From assembly GCA_030681035.1 (NCBI GenBank), contig JAUXUI010000035.1, positions 1-64,000 of the forward strand: 64,000 nucleotides of DNA, in the 5' to 3' direction. The first letter of the stretch is position 1. The number at the start of each line of letters is the position of its first letter. This DNA is from Lysobacteraceae bacterium (GTDB lineage Bacteria; Pseudomonadota; Gammaproteobacteria; Xanthomonadales; Xanthomonadaceae). Positions 16,934 through 26,508 of this stretch are shown one piece after another. The notes below the pieces were generated by a model, which had not been told where the DNA came from, did not search any database, and saw only the letters and a list, made by a program, of their open reading frames with translations. Position numbers and translations under genes: made by a program.

Positions 16934-17261
16934 AGTCCGTCCGCCCGAAGACGCGATGGCGGAGTTCGTGCAGACCTGGAAGGCAGGCAAGGCGCACACG
17001 TCCGCGCGCATTGCCTTCGCATCGCCCGAGCTGCTTTGGAAGGTACTCACGGCCAAGCGCTGGGAGTTGCTCAAGGCGCTATGCGGGGCTGGCCCTGTGT
17101 CCATACGCGAAGCCGCACGCAGGGTGAATCGCGACGTCAAGGCTGTGCACGGCGACATCACGGCACTACTTTGTGCTGGCTTGCTCAACCGTGCGGAAGC
17201 GGGTGGAGTCGAATTCCCGTTTGACGCCGTAAAGGTCGAATTCCTGCTTCAGGCTGCGTAG
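16911..17261 (+). CDS. HVO_A0114-type winged-helix DNA-binding protein, probable antitoxin
   Basis: A 116-aa protein (start 16911, or the adjacent ATG at 16914). The C-terminal half contains a winged helix: 'RWELLKALCGAGPVSIREAA', 'RRVNRDVKAVHGDITALLCA', 'GLLNRAEAGGVEFPFD'. This matches the predicted transcriptional regulators of COG4190/HVO_A0114, which are commonly encoded directly after DUF6516-like genes. It would bind its own promoter and control the pair. The overlap with the preceding gene supports co-translation. Confidence 0.75.
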   Translation: MMKTVTLEVRPPEDAMAEFVQTWKAGKAHTSARIAFASPELLWKVLTAKRWELLKALCGAGPVSIREAARRVNRDVKAVHGDITALLCAGLLNRAEAGGVEFPFDAVKVEFLLQAA

Positions 17262-17316
17262 CCGAGCGCGTGCGCTGCCGAGCCGGCGTTGCACTTGCTT
17301 GTTGAGACCAACCGCC

Positions 17317-18276
17317 TCACCGCGCCGAATGCCCGGTCGCCTCGTAGCTGGCGCGTTCGAACATGCCCGGCTGCACCAGGTTGATGAAGGCGCGCGCCTG
17401 TGGGCTGAGGAACTTGCCCTTGCGCATCACCACACCGTAGCTGCGCGCCGGGAAATACTGGCTGACATCGCGGATCGCCAGGCGCTCGCGGTCGGCATCG
17501 GTGAGGCAGAAGCCGGTGACGATGGAGATGCCAAGGCCCATCGCCACGTACTGCTTGATCACCTCCCAGCCGCCCACTTCCAGCGCCACGGTGTAGGGCA
17601 CGCGGTTTTGCTGGAACACCAGGTCGACCAGCCGGTAGGTGGTGAGCCGGCGCGGCGGCAGGATCAGGCCATACGGCGAGAGGTCCTCCAGGCGCAGCTC
17701 GGGCTTGCTGGCCAATGGATGATCGGGTGGTGTGATCAACATTGCGTCGAAGGTGTACACCGGCGCGTAATCCAGATCGCGCGGCACATCCAGCATCGAG
17801 CCAAACGCGAAATCGGCGGCATCCGAGCGTAGCAGCGCCAGGCCATCGACGCCGGTGACATTCTGCAATTCCAGATGTACCTCGGGGTAGGCGGCGCGGA
17901 ACGCCTTTACCAGCGGCGGCAACAGGTAGAGGATGGTGGAACTGCCAGCGGCGATATGCAGCTCGCCGCCCTCGAGGCCGCGCAGACGCTCGCGGAAGCT
18001 GGCATCCAGTCCGTCCAGGCCCTCGATCAACGGGCGCGCGAGGTCGTACAGCAATTCGCCCTCGCGGGTGAGGCTGAAGCGACGGCCGCTGCGTTCGAAC
18101 AACGGCATGCCCATGTCGCGCGCCAGGGCCTGCAATTGCAGGGTGACGGCAGGCTGACTCAGGAACAGGGCTTCGGCGACACGCGACACCGAACCCAGCC
18201 GCGCAAGCTGGCAAAAGGCTCGCAACGGCTTGATCCGATCACCCTTGTAATAAAATCGCGTGCTGCGCTGCGTCAT
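17317..18276 (-). CDS. LysR-family transcriptional regulator of the glyoxylate genes (inferred)
   Basis: A 319-aa LysR-type regulator. The N-terminal helix-turn-helix is 'FCQLARLGSVSRVAEALFLS', then 'QPAVTLQLQALARDMGMPLF'; the effector-binding domain spans about residues 95-300 and has the CysB-like segment 'GGELHIAAGSSTILYLLPPL'. It is transcribed away from aceB with 94 bp between the two starts, the classical arrangement for a LysR regulator acting on its neighbour. I infer that it controls malate synthase and isocitrate lyase; the effector is unknown. Confidence 0.9.
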   Translation of the reverse strand: MTQRSTRFYYKGDRIKPLRAFCQLARLGSVSRVAEALFLSQPAVTLQLQALARDMGMPLFERSGRRFSLTREGELLYDLARPLIEGLDGLDASFRERLRGLEGGELHIAAGSSTILYLLPPLVKAFRAAYPEVHLELQNVTGVDGLALLRSDAADFAFGSMLDVPRDLDYAPVYTFDAMLITPPDHPLASKPELRLEDLSPYGLILPPRRLTTYRLVDLVFQQNRVPYTVALEVGGWEVIKQYVAMGLGISIVTGFCLTDADRERLAIRDVSQYFPARSYGVVMRKGKFLSPQARAFINLVQPGMFERASYEATGHSAR

Positions 18277-18370
18277 AAATCGTTGCCTGCAATACAGTAT
18301 TTGCTCAGCTTATACTTTTTATTGAAAACTATGCATTGTCAAATACATCAATCAACCCTAGGGTGAGTCC
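18277..18370. promoter_or_regulatory. Divergent LysR-aceB control region
   Basis: This AT-rich 94-bp gap separates two divergent starts in otherwise GC-rich DNA. It contains T-N11-A-like elements such as 'atacagtatttgctcagctt' and 'atgcattgtcaaatacat', and a -35-like TTGAAA towards aceB. Position and composition fit a LysR operator with overlapping promoters; the exact boxes are not certain. Confidence 0.55.
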
Positions 18371-19996
18371 ATGAGCAATCAAGCCGCTACGCAATCCACC
18401 ACCGCCGCCACTGGCCTGCACCTGCTTGCCAGCGCGTCTGGACAGGAAGCGATCCTGCCGCCGCCGTTGTTGGCTCTGCTGGAAGCCCTGCATCGCCGCT
18501 TTGAGCCTGAACGCCAGGCCCGGCTGGCTGCACGCCGCGCCAGCCAGGCCCGTTTCGATGCCGGTGAATTGCCGGACTTTCGTGCCGATACCCGCGCCAT
18601 CCGCGACGGCGACTGGCAGGTGGCGCCGACACCGGACGCGCTGCTCGATCGCCGCGTAGAAATCACTGGCCCGGTCGAGCCGAAGATGGTGATCAACGCG
18701 CTCAACTCCGGTGCCCGCGTGTACATGGCCGACTTCGAGGACTCCACTGCGCCGGCTTGGAACACGCTGATCGCCGGCCAGCAGGCCCTGTGCGATGCAG
18801 TGGCCGGCACGCTGCAATGGACCAGCCCCGAGGGCAAGCACTACGCGCTCAAGCGCGAGGGGCAGGCGGTGCTGATGGTGCGTCCGCGCGGCTGGCACCT
18901 GCCGGAAAATCATGTGCAGATCGACGGCAAGCCGCTGGCCGGTGCGCTGTTCGATGTCGCGGTGTTCGCCTTTCATAACGCAACCACATTGGCGGCGCGC
19001 GATCGCGGCCCGTACGTGTACCTGCCCAAGCTCGAAAGCATGGAAGAGGCGGCGCTGTGGGATGAGGTGCTGGCTTTCATCGAAGTGCAACTGGGCCTGA
19101 GCATCGGCACGATCAAGGCCACGGTGCTGATCGAAACGCTGCCGGCAGCATTCCAGATGCACGAGATTTTGCATGCGCTGCGTGGCCGTGCGGTTGGCCT
19201 GAACTGCGGGCGCTGGGATTACATTTTCAGCTACCTCAAAACCTTCCGCGCGCACCCCGACCGGGTGCTGCCCGAACGCGGCCAGGTGGGCATGACCCAA
19301 CCCTTCCTCAAAGCCTATTCCGAATTGCTGATCCAGACCTGTCATCGTCGTGGTGCCCACGCCATGGGCGGCATGGCGGCACAGATTCCGATCAGCGGCG
19401 ACGCCGACGCCAACGAAGCAGCACTGGCACGGGTGCGCGCCGACAAGCTGCGCGAAGTCAGCGCCGGCCACGACGGCACCTGGGTGGCGCATCCGGCGCT
19501 GATTGCGCTGGCGCAGGCGGTGTTCGATGAGCACATGCCGACGCCGAACCAGCGCCATGTCAGCCGCAACGATGTGCAGGTGCGCCGCGATCAGTTGATT
19601 GCCCCGTGCATCGGCAGCATCAGCCGCGCCGGCTTCGAGAACAACGTGGAAGTGTGCGTGCGCTATCTGGCGGCGTGGCTCGACGGCCAGGGCTGCGTGC
19701 CGATCCACTGGCTGATGGAAGATGCCGCCACCGCCGAAATTGCGCGCACACAGTTGTGGCAATGGCTGCACTACCAGCAATTGAGCGGCCACTCGCTGCA
19801 TCTGGATGACGGCAGCGCCATCGACTTCACCCTGTTTGATCGCGCCCTGCTCAACCTGCCCTCACGACTGGGCAGCCGCGCCGCCCTACCCGGTGGCGGC
19901 CGCATTGACGAGGCCATCGCCCTGCTCGACGAACTAACCCAGCGCGACACGCTGGCCGACTTCCTCACCCTGCCCGCTTATCCACGCCTCAGTTGA
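18371..19996 (+). CDS. aceB: Malate synthase A
   Basis: A 541-aa malate synthase, condensing glyoxylate with acetyl-CoA to malate in the glyoxylate shunt. Landmarks are '[20 protein letters not shown]', '[17 protein letters not shown]', '[17 protein letters not shown]' (substrate-binding region with catalytic acid residues), and '[16 protein letters not shown]' near the C terminus. The length is typical for isoform A. It is preceded by 'agggtgag' at a good distance from the ATG. It is followed 22 bp later by isocitrate lyase, so both shunt enzymes form one operon. Confidence 0.96.
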   Translation: MSNQAATQSTTAATGLHLLASASGQEAILPPPLLALLEALHRRFEPERQARLAARRASQARFDAGELPDFRADTRAIRDGDWQVAPTPDALLDRRVEITGPVEPKMVINALNSGARVYMADFEDSTAPAWNTLIAGQQALCDAVAGTLQWTSPEGKHYALKREGQAVLMVRPRGWHLPENHVQIDGKPLAGALFDVAVFAFHNATTLAARDRGPYVYLPKLESMEEAALWDEVLAFIEVQLGLSIGTIKATVLIETLPAAFQMHEILHALRGRAVGLNCGRWDYIFSYLKTFRAHPDRVLPERGQVGMTQPFLKAYSELLIQTCHRRGAHAMGGMAAQIPISGDADANEAALARVRADKLREVSAGHDGTWVAHPALIALAQAVFDEHMPTPNQRHVSRNDVQVRRDQLIAPCIGSISRAGFENNVEVCVRYLAAWLDGQGCVPIHWLMEDAATAEIARTQLWQWLHYQQLSGHSLHLDDGSAIDFTLFDRALLNLPSRLGSRAALPGGGRIDEAIALLDELTQRDTLADFLTLPAYPRLS

Positions 19997-20018
19997 CGTC
20001 CCCACCAAGGAATCCGCC

Positions 20019-21320
20019 ATGACCACAGCACACGCCACCGCTGAACAACTGCAGCAAGACTGGAACTCCAACCCCCGCTGGCAGGGCATCACCCGCCCGT
20101 ACAGCGCCGCCGAAGTTGTGCGCCTGCGCGGCACGGTGCCGGTGGAACATTCACTGGCGCGCCTTGGCGCGGAAAAGTTCTGGAAATCGCTGCACAGCGA
20201 GCCGTTCGTGAATGCGCTTGGCGCCCTCACCGGCAACCAAGCGATGCAGCAGGTCAAGGCCGGGCTCAAGGCGATCTATCTCTCCGGCTGGCAAGTGGCC
20301 GCCGATGCCAATGTCGCCGGTGAAATGTATCCCGACCAATCGCTGTATCCGGCCAACTCGGTGCCGCTGGTGGTCAAGCGCATCAACAACACCTTGCTGC
20401 GCGCCGATCAACTGCATCACGCCGAAGGCGACGACAGCATCGACTGGTTGCAGCCGATCGTGGCCGATGCCGAGGCCGGTTTTGGCGGCGTGCTCAACGC
20501 GTTCGAATTGATGAAGGCGATGATCGAGGCCGGTGCCGCCGCCGTGCATTTCGAGGACCAACTCGCCTCGGTGAAAAAGTGCGGGCACATGGGCGGCAAG
20601 GTGCTGGTGCCAACCCGCGAGGCGATCGACAAGCTGGTTGCCGCGCGGCTGGCAGCGGATGTCAGCGGCGTGCCGAGCATCATCATTGCGCGCACTGATG
20701 CCGAAGCCGCCGATCTGTTGACCTCCGACATCGACGCCAACGACAAGGCCTTTTGCACCGGTGAGCGCACCGCCGAGGGTTTCTTCAAGACCCACAACGG
20801 CATTGACCAGGCGATCAGCCGTGGCCTCGCCTACGCACCCTATGCCGACCTGATCTGGTGCGAAACCGGCAAGCCCGACCTTGAGTTCGCGCGCACGTTT
20901 GCCGCCGCCATCCATGCCAAGTTCCCCGGCAAGATGCTGGCCTACAACTGCTCGCCGAGCTTCAACTGGAAGAAACACCTCGACGACGCCACCATTGCCT
21001 CGTTCCAGCGCGAGTTGGCGGCAATGGGCTACAAGTTCCAGTTCATCACCCTGGCCGGTTTCCATGCGCTCAACTACGGCATGTTCGATCTCGCCTACGG
21101 TTACGCCCGCACCCAGATGAGTGCGTTCGTCAACTTGCAGCAGGCCGAGTTTGCTGCCGCCGAGCGCGGCTTCACTGCGGTGAAGCACCAGCGCGAAGTG
21201 GGCACCGGTTATTTTGATTCGGTCACCCAGACCATCCAGGGCAGCAACTCGGCAACGGTTGCGCTGAAGGGTTCGACCGAAGAAGAGCAGTTCTACGACA
21301 AGGCCAGCGCGGCGGCGTGA
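20019..21320 (+). CDS. aceA: Isocitrate lyase
   Basis: A 433-aa isocitrate lyase, splitting isocitrate into glyoxylate and succinate. The catalytic loop '[14 protein letters not shown]' contains the signature K-K-C-G-H and the active-site Cys. Other family blocks are '[20 protein letters not shown]', '[20 protein letters not shown]', '[17 protein letters not shown]' and '[15 protein letters not shown]'. An 'aaggaa' Shine-Dalgarno precedes the ATG. It is cotranscribed with aceB. A very strong hairpin follows at 21389-21461. Confidence 0.97.
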   Translation: MTTAHATAEQLQQDWNSNPRWQGITRPYSAAEVVRLRGTVPVEHSLARLGAEKFWKSLHSEPFVNALGALTGNQAMQQVKAGLKAIYLSGWQVAADANVAGEMYPDQSLYPANSVPLVVKRINNTLLRADQLHHAEGDDSIDWLQPIVADAEAGFGGVLNAFELMKAMIEAGAAAVHFEDQLASVKKCGHMGGKVLVPTREAIDKLVAARLAADVSGVPSIIIARTDAEAADLLTSDIDANDKAFCTGERTAEGFFKTHNGIDQAISRGLAYAPYADLIWCETGKPDLEFARTFAAAIHAKFPGKMLAYNCSPSFNWKKHLDDATIASFQRELAAMGYKFQFITLAGFHALNYGMFDLAYGYARTQMSAFVNLQQAEFAAAERGFTAVKHQREVGTGYFDSVTQTIQGSNSATVALKGSTEEEQFYDKASAAA

Positions 21321-21388
21321 GTAAAACCGGGAGCTTCTCGAAACCTGCTGCGCGACCGGTCCGGCCATCATGTCGCAGTGCTGCACCA

Positions 21389-21461
21389 CCGGTCGCCCAC
21401 AGGGTGGGCTCCTACAGTTATGGGTTCGCTCTTTGTAGGAGCCCACCCTGTGGGCGACCGG
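21389..21461. repeat. Perfect 28-bp inverted repeat (REP/BIME-type hairpin)
   Basis: The arm at 21389-21416 (starts 'ccggtcgcccacagggtggg') is the exact reverse complement of 21434-21461, with a 17-nt loop. It lies in the 349-bp gap between aceA and preT, where no gene is seen, and probably ends or stabilises the aceBA transcript. Partial copies of the same family occur near 2694, 2964 and 10410. Confidence 0.93.
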
Positions 21462-21669
21462 CCAGCCGTACATCGAACAACGGCCGAGTAGGTCAGTGTC
21501 AGGTGCAACCGGCCCAGGTTGGCAAACGCGGATCGCGGAAGCTCTGGAGAAAGCCATTCATTAGCCGCTCGCCGCTGCACCGCAACAAGGCAATGCGCAC
21601 AAATTAAGGCACCATCACGAATTGACTCGCTTCGGCTCACAGCCGATGCTTGCCCCAAGGGCACAATGA

Positions 21670-23034
21670 ATGATGGAGCAGTGCATGGCGGAACGACTTC
21701 ACGAAACCGGCGATGGCAATCGCCCGAGCGCGGCACAGATCGCCGATAATTTTTCTGATCTGCATCCACCGCTCGGTGCCGCCAAGAGCGATGTCGAGGC
21801 TAACCGCTGCCTGTACTGTTACGACGCACCGTGCGTGCGCGCCTGCCCCACCGGCATCGATATCCCACGCTTCATTCACCAGATTCGCACCGGCAATCTC
21901 GACGGTTCGGCGCGCACCATCCTGTCGGCCAATATCCTCGGCGGCACCTGCGCCCGCGCCTGCCCCACCGAAGTGTTGTGCGAGCAGGCCTGCGTGCTCA
22001 ATGCCGGCGAAGACGCACCGATTGCGATTGGCGCGCTGCAACGGCATGCGGTGGATCATCTGCTGGCCAAAGGTGGCGCCCATCCGTTTGCGCGTGCCGC
22101 CGATTCGGGCAAGCACGTTGCCGTGGTCGGCGCCGGCCCGGCCGGGCTGGCATTTGCCCATCGCGCCGCAATGCTGGGCCATGCAGTCACCGTATTCGAT
22201 GCCAAACCCAAACCCGGCGGCCTCAACGAATACGGCCTGGCGGCGTACAAGATGACCGACGACTTTGCGCAGCGCGAAGTCGAGTTTCTGCTCGGCATTG
22301 GTGGCATCCAGATGCGCTACGGGCAACGCCTTGGCGAACAACTGCAACTGGCGCAATTGCGCGCCGAGTTCGACGCGGTGTTTCTGGCAACCGGCCTTGG
22401 CGGCAGCAATGCGCTGGGCGTGCCCGGCGAGGATCTGCCCGGCGTGCGCGATGCCATCGACTTCATCGAAGAACTGCGGCAAGCACCTGACAAGTCGCAA
22501 CTGGCGATTGGCGATGAGGTGGTGGTGATCGGCGGCGGCAACACCGCGATTGACGCTGCGGTGCAGGCGCGCCGGCTCGGCGCGCGCCGGGTCACCTTGG
22601 CCTATCGGCGCGGCGGCGAGCAGATGGGCGCGACCGCGTGGGAACAGGATTTGGCGCGCAGCAACGGCGTGATCATCGAGCTGTGGGCAAAGCCGGTTGC
22701 GCTCGAAGGCGAAGGCCACGTTGCGGCCGTGGTTTTCGAGCGCACCCAGATGCGCGATGGCAAGCTGGTTGGCAACGGCGATACCTTCCGCGTTGCCGCC
22801 GACCGTGTGTTCAAGGCGATTGGCCAGCACCTGCTCACCGATGCATTGGCGGGGCTGAACATGGTACACGGCAAGATCAACGTCGATGCGCAATTGCGCA
22901 GCAGTCTGGATGGCGTGTATGCCGGTGGCGATTGCATCGTCAGTGGTCTTGATTTGACCGTGCAGGCGGTGGAAGACGGCAAGCGCGCCGCAATCAACGC
23001 CGATGCCTGGCTGCGCGGCAAGGCACAGGAGTAA
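21670..23034 (+). CDS. preT: NAD-dependent dihydropyrimidine dehydrogenase subunit PreT
   Basis: A 454-aa flavoprotein forming the electron-input half of the PreTA enzyme, which reduces uracil and thymine with NADH. The N terminus carries two Fe-S cysteine groups, 'CLYCYDAPCVRACPTGIDIP' and 'GGTCARACPTEVLCEQAC'. The FAD-binding 'VVGAGPAGLAFAHRAA' follows at about residue 150 and the NAD-binding 'VVIGGGNTAIDAA' at about 285. The C-terminal 'VYAGGDCIVSGLDLTVQAVE' closes the FAD site. The start may be the ATG at 21670, 21673 or 21685. preA begins 5 bp after the stop. Confidence 0.94.
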   Translation: MMEQCMAERLHETGDGNRPSAAQIADNFSDLHPPLGAAKSDVEANRCLYCYDAPCVRACPTGIDIPRFIHQIRTGNLDGSARTILSANILGGTCARACPTEVLCEQACVLNAGEDAPIAIGALQRHAVDHLLAKGGAHPFARAADSGKHVAVVGAGPAGLAFAHRAAMLGHAVTVFDAKPKPGGLNEYGLAAYKMTDDFAQREVEFLLGIGGIQMRYGQRLGEQLQLAQLRAEFDAVFLATGLGGSNALGVPGEDLPGVRDAIDFIEELRQAPDKSQLAIGDEVVVIGGGNTAIDAAVQARRLGARRVTLAYRRGGEQMGATAWEQDLARSNGVIIELWAKPVALEGEGHVAAVVFERTQMRDGKLVGNGDTFRVAADRVFKAIGQHLLTDALAGLNMVHGKINVDAQLRSSLDGVYAGGDCIVSGLDLTVQAVEDGKRAAINADAWLRGKAQE

Positions 23035-23039
23035 GCGTT

Positions 23040-24323
23040 ATGGCCGATCTAACTTGCACCATCGCGGGTATCCGCAGCATCAATCCGTTCTGGCTGGCCT
23101 CGGCACCGCCAACCGACAAGCAGCTCAATGTGGAACGCGCGTTTGCCGCCGGCTGGGGCGGAGTGGTCTGGAAAACCCTCGGCAACGATCCACCGGTGGT
23201 CAACGTGACCAGCCGCTACGGCGTGCATCGCACCTCATTGCGCGGCGTGCTCGGCATCAACAACATCGAGCTGATCTCCGACCGCGCGCTGGAGGTGAAC
23301 CTGCGCGAGATCGAAGCGGTGCGCAAGCGCTGGCCGGACCGCATCATTATCGGTTCGATGATGGCGCCGATCGATGAGCAGGCGTGGAAGGAACTGGCGA
23401 TAAAAATTGCCAATTCCGGCGTACACGGCATCGAGTTGAACCTCGGTTGCCCGCATGGCATGTGCGAGCGCGGCATGGGTTCGGCCATCGGCCAAGTGCC
23501 GGAGTTTGTCGAGCAAACCACGCGCTGGGTGCGCGAGGCGGTTGGCATACCGGTGTTCACCAAACTCACCCCCAACATCACCGATATTCTGGTGCCGGCC
23601 GAAGCCGCACTGGCTGGCGGCGCGCATGCGGTGTCGCTGATCAACACCGTCAACTCGATCACCTCGGTCGATCTGGACACCATGGCACCCACGCCCACGG
23701 TTGATGGCAAGGGTACCCACGGCGGCTATTGCGGCGCTGCGGTCAAACCCATCGCCTTGAACATGGTGTCGCGCATCACCAGCCAACCGAGCATGCAGGG
23801 GCTGGAGATTTCCGCCATCGGCGGCATCATGAACTGGCGCGACGCCGCCGAGTTCATTGCCTTGGGCGCATCGGCGGTGCAGGTGTGTACGGCGGCGATG
23901 CTGTACGGCTTTCGCATTGTCGATGACATGATCGACGGCCTGTCGGTGTTCATGGATGAAAAGGGCTATCGCAGCATTGCCGATTTCCGTGGCAAGGCGG
24001 TACACAACGTCGTCGACTGGAACGCCTTGAACATGAACTTCGATCTCAAGGCAAAGATCAACCCGGATACCTGCATCGAATGCGGCCGCTGCCACATCGC
24101 CTGCGAGGACACTTCGCATCAGGCGATCCGCTTCGATCATCTGCCCGATGGCGGCCGCCGCTTCACCGTCATCGATGACGAATGCGTCGGCTGCAACCTG
24201 TGCCAGATCGTGTGCCCGGTGCCCGAGTGCATCAGCATGATTCCGGTCGCCAACGGGTTGCCAGCAATCACTTGGCCTGAGCATCCCGACAACCCGTTGC
24301 GCAGCGGCGCATGCGCGGAGTGA
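23040..24323 (+). CDS. preA: NAD-dependent dihydropyrimidine dehydrogenase subunit PreA
   Basis: A 427-aa catalytic subunit that reduces uracil/thymine to the 5,6-dihydro base. The N-terminal FMN barrel resembles dihydroorotate dehydrogenase: 'NPFWLASAPPTDK', 'GVHGIELNLGCPHGM' with the active-site Cys region, 'VFTKLTPNITDI' and 'ISAIGGIMNWRDAAEFIALG'. The C-terminal ferredoxin domain has two 4Fe-4S cysteine sets, 'CIECGRCHIAC' and 'CVGCNLCQIVCPVPEC'. It is cotranscribed with preT. The next steps of the pathway are encoded at 24997 and, beyond the inserted island, at 39061. Confidence 0.96.
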   Translation: MADLTCTIAGIRSINPFWLASAPPTDKQLNVERAFAAGWGGVVWKTLGNDPPVVNVTSRYGVHRTSLRGVLGINNIELISDRALEVNLREIEAVRKRWPDRIIIGSMMAPIDEQAWKELAIKIANSGVHGIELNLGCPHGMCERGMGSAIGQVPEFVEQTTRWVREAVGIPVFTKLTPNITDILVPAEAALAGGAHAVSLINTVNSITSVDLDTMAPTPTVDGKGTHGGYCGAAVKPIALNMVSRITSQPSMQGLEISAIGGIMNWRDAAEFIALGASAVQVCTAAMLYGFRIVDDMIDGLSVFMDEKGYRSIADFRGKAVHNVVDWNALNMNFDLKAKINPDTCIECGRCHIACEDTSHQAIRFDHLPDGGRRFTVIDDECVGCNLCQIVCPVPECISMIPVANGLPAITWPEHPDNPLRSGACAE

Positions 24324-24358
24324 TGACAATAGGCACACTGATGGCATAGCATGAGCAC

Positions 24359-24652
24359 ATGAAACCTTTTCGCTGGAGTGCGGAAAAGAACGAAACGCTG
24401 CGGGTTGAGCGGGGCGTTTCGTTCGAGAGCATCGTGGTCGCGATCGAGTCCGGAGGGCTGCTGGACATTCTGGCCCACCCGAACACGGCGAGGTACCCAA
24501 GGCAGCGTGTTCTCGTGGTTGCATACGACGACTACGCCTACCTCGTGCCCTTCGTGGAAGAGGACGACTACATCTTTCTCAAAACCGTGATCCCAAGCCG
24601 CAAGGCGACGCGGGATCGATTACATCGAGGTAAAACCGATGCCGAAGATTGA
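24359..24652 (+). CDS. BrnT-like toxin
   Basis: A 97-aa protein with the BrnT-type opening 'FRWSAEKNETLRVERGVSFE' and the beta-strand core 'RYPRQRVLVVAYDDYAYLVP' and 'FLKTVIPSRKATRDRL'. BrnT proteins are small RelE-fold RNases. This belongs to the variant subfamily with 'VVAYDDYAYLVPFVEEDD' in place of the usual 'GLVVVVYTER'. It overlaps the next gene by 14 bp, the usual toxin-first order of brnTA. The pair is inserted between preA and the beta-ureidopropionase gene. Confidence 0.75.
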   Translation: MKPFRWSAEKNETLRVERGVSFESIVVAIESGGLLDILAHPNTARYPRQRVLVVAYDDYAYLVPFVEEDDYIFLKTVIPSRKATRDRLHRGKTDAED

Positions 24653-24968
24653 CGACTACGAGCGCGAGATACTGGACGCCTTCGAGCGAGATCGACTCGT
24701 GTCCGTGGCAACGCAAGCGGAGCTGGCCAGATTCAAGGCCGCTGCCCGCGCAACCGCGATCAAGGATCGCCGCGTCAACATCCGCCTGTCCTCCAGCGAT
24801 CTGAGCGACATCCAGGTCAGGGCACTGGAGGAAGGCGTGCCGTACCAGACCTTGATCGCCAGCGTGCTGCACAAATATGTCACCGGCCGCCTGGCCGAGC
24901 GGCCTGGGCTTGCGGCTGATGCGCCGCGCAAGCCGGCCGCGAGGCGGCGCGGCGTGTCGAGCAACTGA
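24639..24968 (+). CDS. Antitoxin of BrnT-like toxin (CopG/ribbon-helix-helix type)
   Basis: A 109-aa protein with a central ribbon-helix-helix-like segment: 'DRRVNIRLSSSDLSDIQVRA' then 'LEEGVPYQTLIASVLHKYVT'. This is the usual DNA-binding layout of CopG/BrnA antitoxins, which neutralise the toxin and repress the operon. The N-terminal region 'YEREILDAFERDRL' may bind the toxin. It starts inside the toxin gene, consistent with coupled translation. The Arg/Ala-rich tail lies just upstream of the next gene. Confidence 0.78.
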   Translation: MPKIDDYEREILDAFERDRLVSVATQAELARFKAAARATAIKDRRVNIRLSSSDLSDIQVRALEEGVPYQTLIASVLHKYVTGRLAERPGLAADAPRKPAARRRGVSSN

Positions 24969-24996
24969 TATCGAACCCTTTGCAGGAAACCACACC

Positions 24997-25866
24997 ATGT
25001 CCAAACTCCGCGCCGGCCTGATCCAGATGGGCCTGAAAGCCTCCACCGATGCCGACCCCGAGACCATCCGCAAGGCGATGATCGCCGCCCACATCCCGCT
25101 GATCGAACAGGCCGGCGAGCAGGGCGTGCAGGTGCTGTGCTTCCAGGAGGTATTCACCCAGCCCTACTTCTGCCCCAGCCAGGATGCCAAGTGGTACGCC
25201 AGTGCCGAGTCGATCCCGGACGGCCCGACCACGCAGCTGATGCAGACCTACGCTGCCAAGTACAAGATGGTGATCGTGGTGCCGATCTACGAGCGCGATG
25301 ATGTTAGCGGCGTGTACTACAACACCGCCGCGGTGATCGACGCCGACGGCAAGTACCTCGGCAAGTACCGCAAGACCCACATCCCGCAGGTGGCCGGCTT
25401 CTGGGAGAAATTCTTCTTCAAGCCCGGCGCCTCGCACTGGCCGGTGTTCCAGACCCAATACTGCAAGCTCGGCGTGTACATCTGCTACGACCGCCACTTC
25501 CCCGAAGGCTGGCGCGCACTGGCGCTCAATGGCGCCGAGTACATCGTCAACCCCTCCGCCACCGTCGCCGGCCTGTCCGAATACCTGTGGAAGCTGGAGC
25601 AGCCGGCATCGGCTGCCGCCAACGGCTGCTGGATCGGCGCCATCAACCGCGTCGGCACCGAGGCACCGTGGAATATCGGCGAGTTCTACGGCCAGAGCTA
25701 TTTCGTCAATCCGCGTGGGCAGATCGAGAAGATCGCTTCACGCGACCAGGACGAATTGATCGTGCATGATCTGGACATGGAACTGGTACGCACCGTGCGC
25801 AACACCTGGCAGTTTTTCCGCGACCGCCGCCCGGATACCTACGGCCGCCTGACCGACGGCGAGTGA
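24997..25866 (+). CDS. Beta-ureidopropionase / N-carbamoyl-amino acid amidohydrolase (nitrilase family)
   Basis: A 289-aa nitrilase-superfamily amidohydrolase. I use the ATG at 24997 (MSKLRAGLIQMG) with 'tgcagga' upstream. The Glu-Lys-Cys triad is visible: Glu in 'VLCFQEVFTQPYF', Lys in 'GKYRKTHIPQV', Cys in 'GVYICYDRHFPEGWR'. 'FWEKFFFKPG' and 'NRVGTE' are typical of beta-ureidopropionase. It hydrolyses N-carbamoyl-beta-alanine to beta-alanine, ammonia and CO2, the last step of reductive pyrimidine breakdown, which fits the neighbouring preTA. The transporter and dihydropyrimidinase of the pathway lie 11 kb downstream, past an inserted RM island. Confidence 0.93.
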   Translation: MSKLRAGLIQMGLKASTDADPETIRKAMIAAHIPLIEQAGEQGVQVLCFQEVFTQPYFCPSQDAKWYASAESIPDGPTTQLMQTYAAKYKMVIVVPIYERDDVSGVYYNTAAVIDADGKYLGKYRKTHIPQVAGFWEKFFFKPGASHWPVFQTQYCKLGVYICYDRHFPEGWRALALNGAEYIVNPSATVAGLSEYLWKLEQPASAAANGCWIGAINRVGTEAPWNIGEFYGQSYFVNPRGQIEKIASRDQDELIVHDLDMELVRTVRNTWQFFRDRRPDTYGRLTDGE

Positions 25867-26158
25867 GTGTGGCCGTCGCGTGCTGAATCAAAGGCGATTG
25901 GTCCGCGAAGGACGGCAAGGGCGCAAAGAAAAGTCGTTGCGATTGAAGCCAAAGCAGGCTGGGGTAAAGCGAAGCCGTACCCCAGATCTGTCGTTTAACC
26001 GGATGAGGGCATGCGCAGGGCCAGCGGTGCGCGGGGCTATAGTCACAGCATTGTGTTGCGTGAGACAGATCGGTTGCGCCAGGGGATGCTACAAAGCTAG
26101 ACCTTTTGCTAATGGCCTTGACACCAATGGTGACCCCAATGGCATGACCCCAATGGCA

Positions 26159-26321
26159 TGACCCCAATGGCACTTACTTAAGCCAGAACCCCCTCAATTC
26201 GTCATTCCCGCGAAGGCGGGAATCCAGTGACTTCAGGAAATTGGGCACGAGCGAAAGAAGCTGGATGCCAGCTTTCGCTGGCATGACGACGCTTAAGAAA
26301 GTGCCATTGAGACCTGACCCC
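26159..26321. repeat. MITE-like element with terminal inverted repeats
   Basis: The left end 'tgaccccaatggcacttact' (26159-) is imperfectly inverted at the right end 26291-26321 ('gcttaagaaagtgccattga', then 'gacctgacccc'). Inside are two hairpins: 'gtcattcccgcgaaggcggg' and 'ggatgccagctttcgctggc'. There is no coding content. It shares the 'gacctgacccc' terminus with the RAYT-REPs and with the 190-bp elements at 27095 and 36713, suggesting one mobilising machinery. Confidence 0.75.
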
Positions 26322-26508
26322 GCGCTCCAGGTTCTGGCTTGGATTGCAGACCGACTACGATCTGGAGGCCGCGCGTCACGTATTGGGCAAGACCATCGCC
26401 AGATCAAGCAAATTGCCGGTTGAGGCCGGCAACCGATCAACGGCCGTTCACGTGTCTGCGACAGCGAGGCTGTTGTATGCTGGTGTCCTGCCGGATCGAC
26501 GCAAAAAC

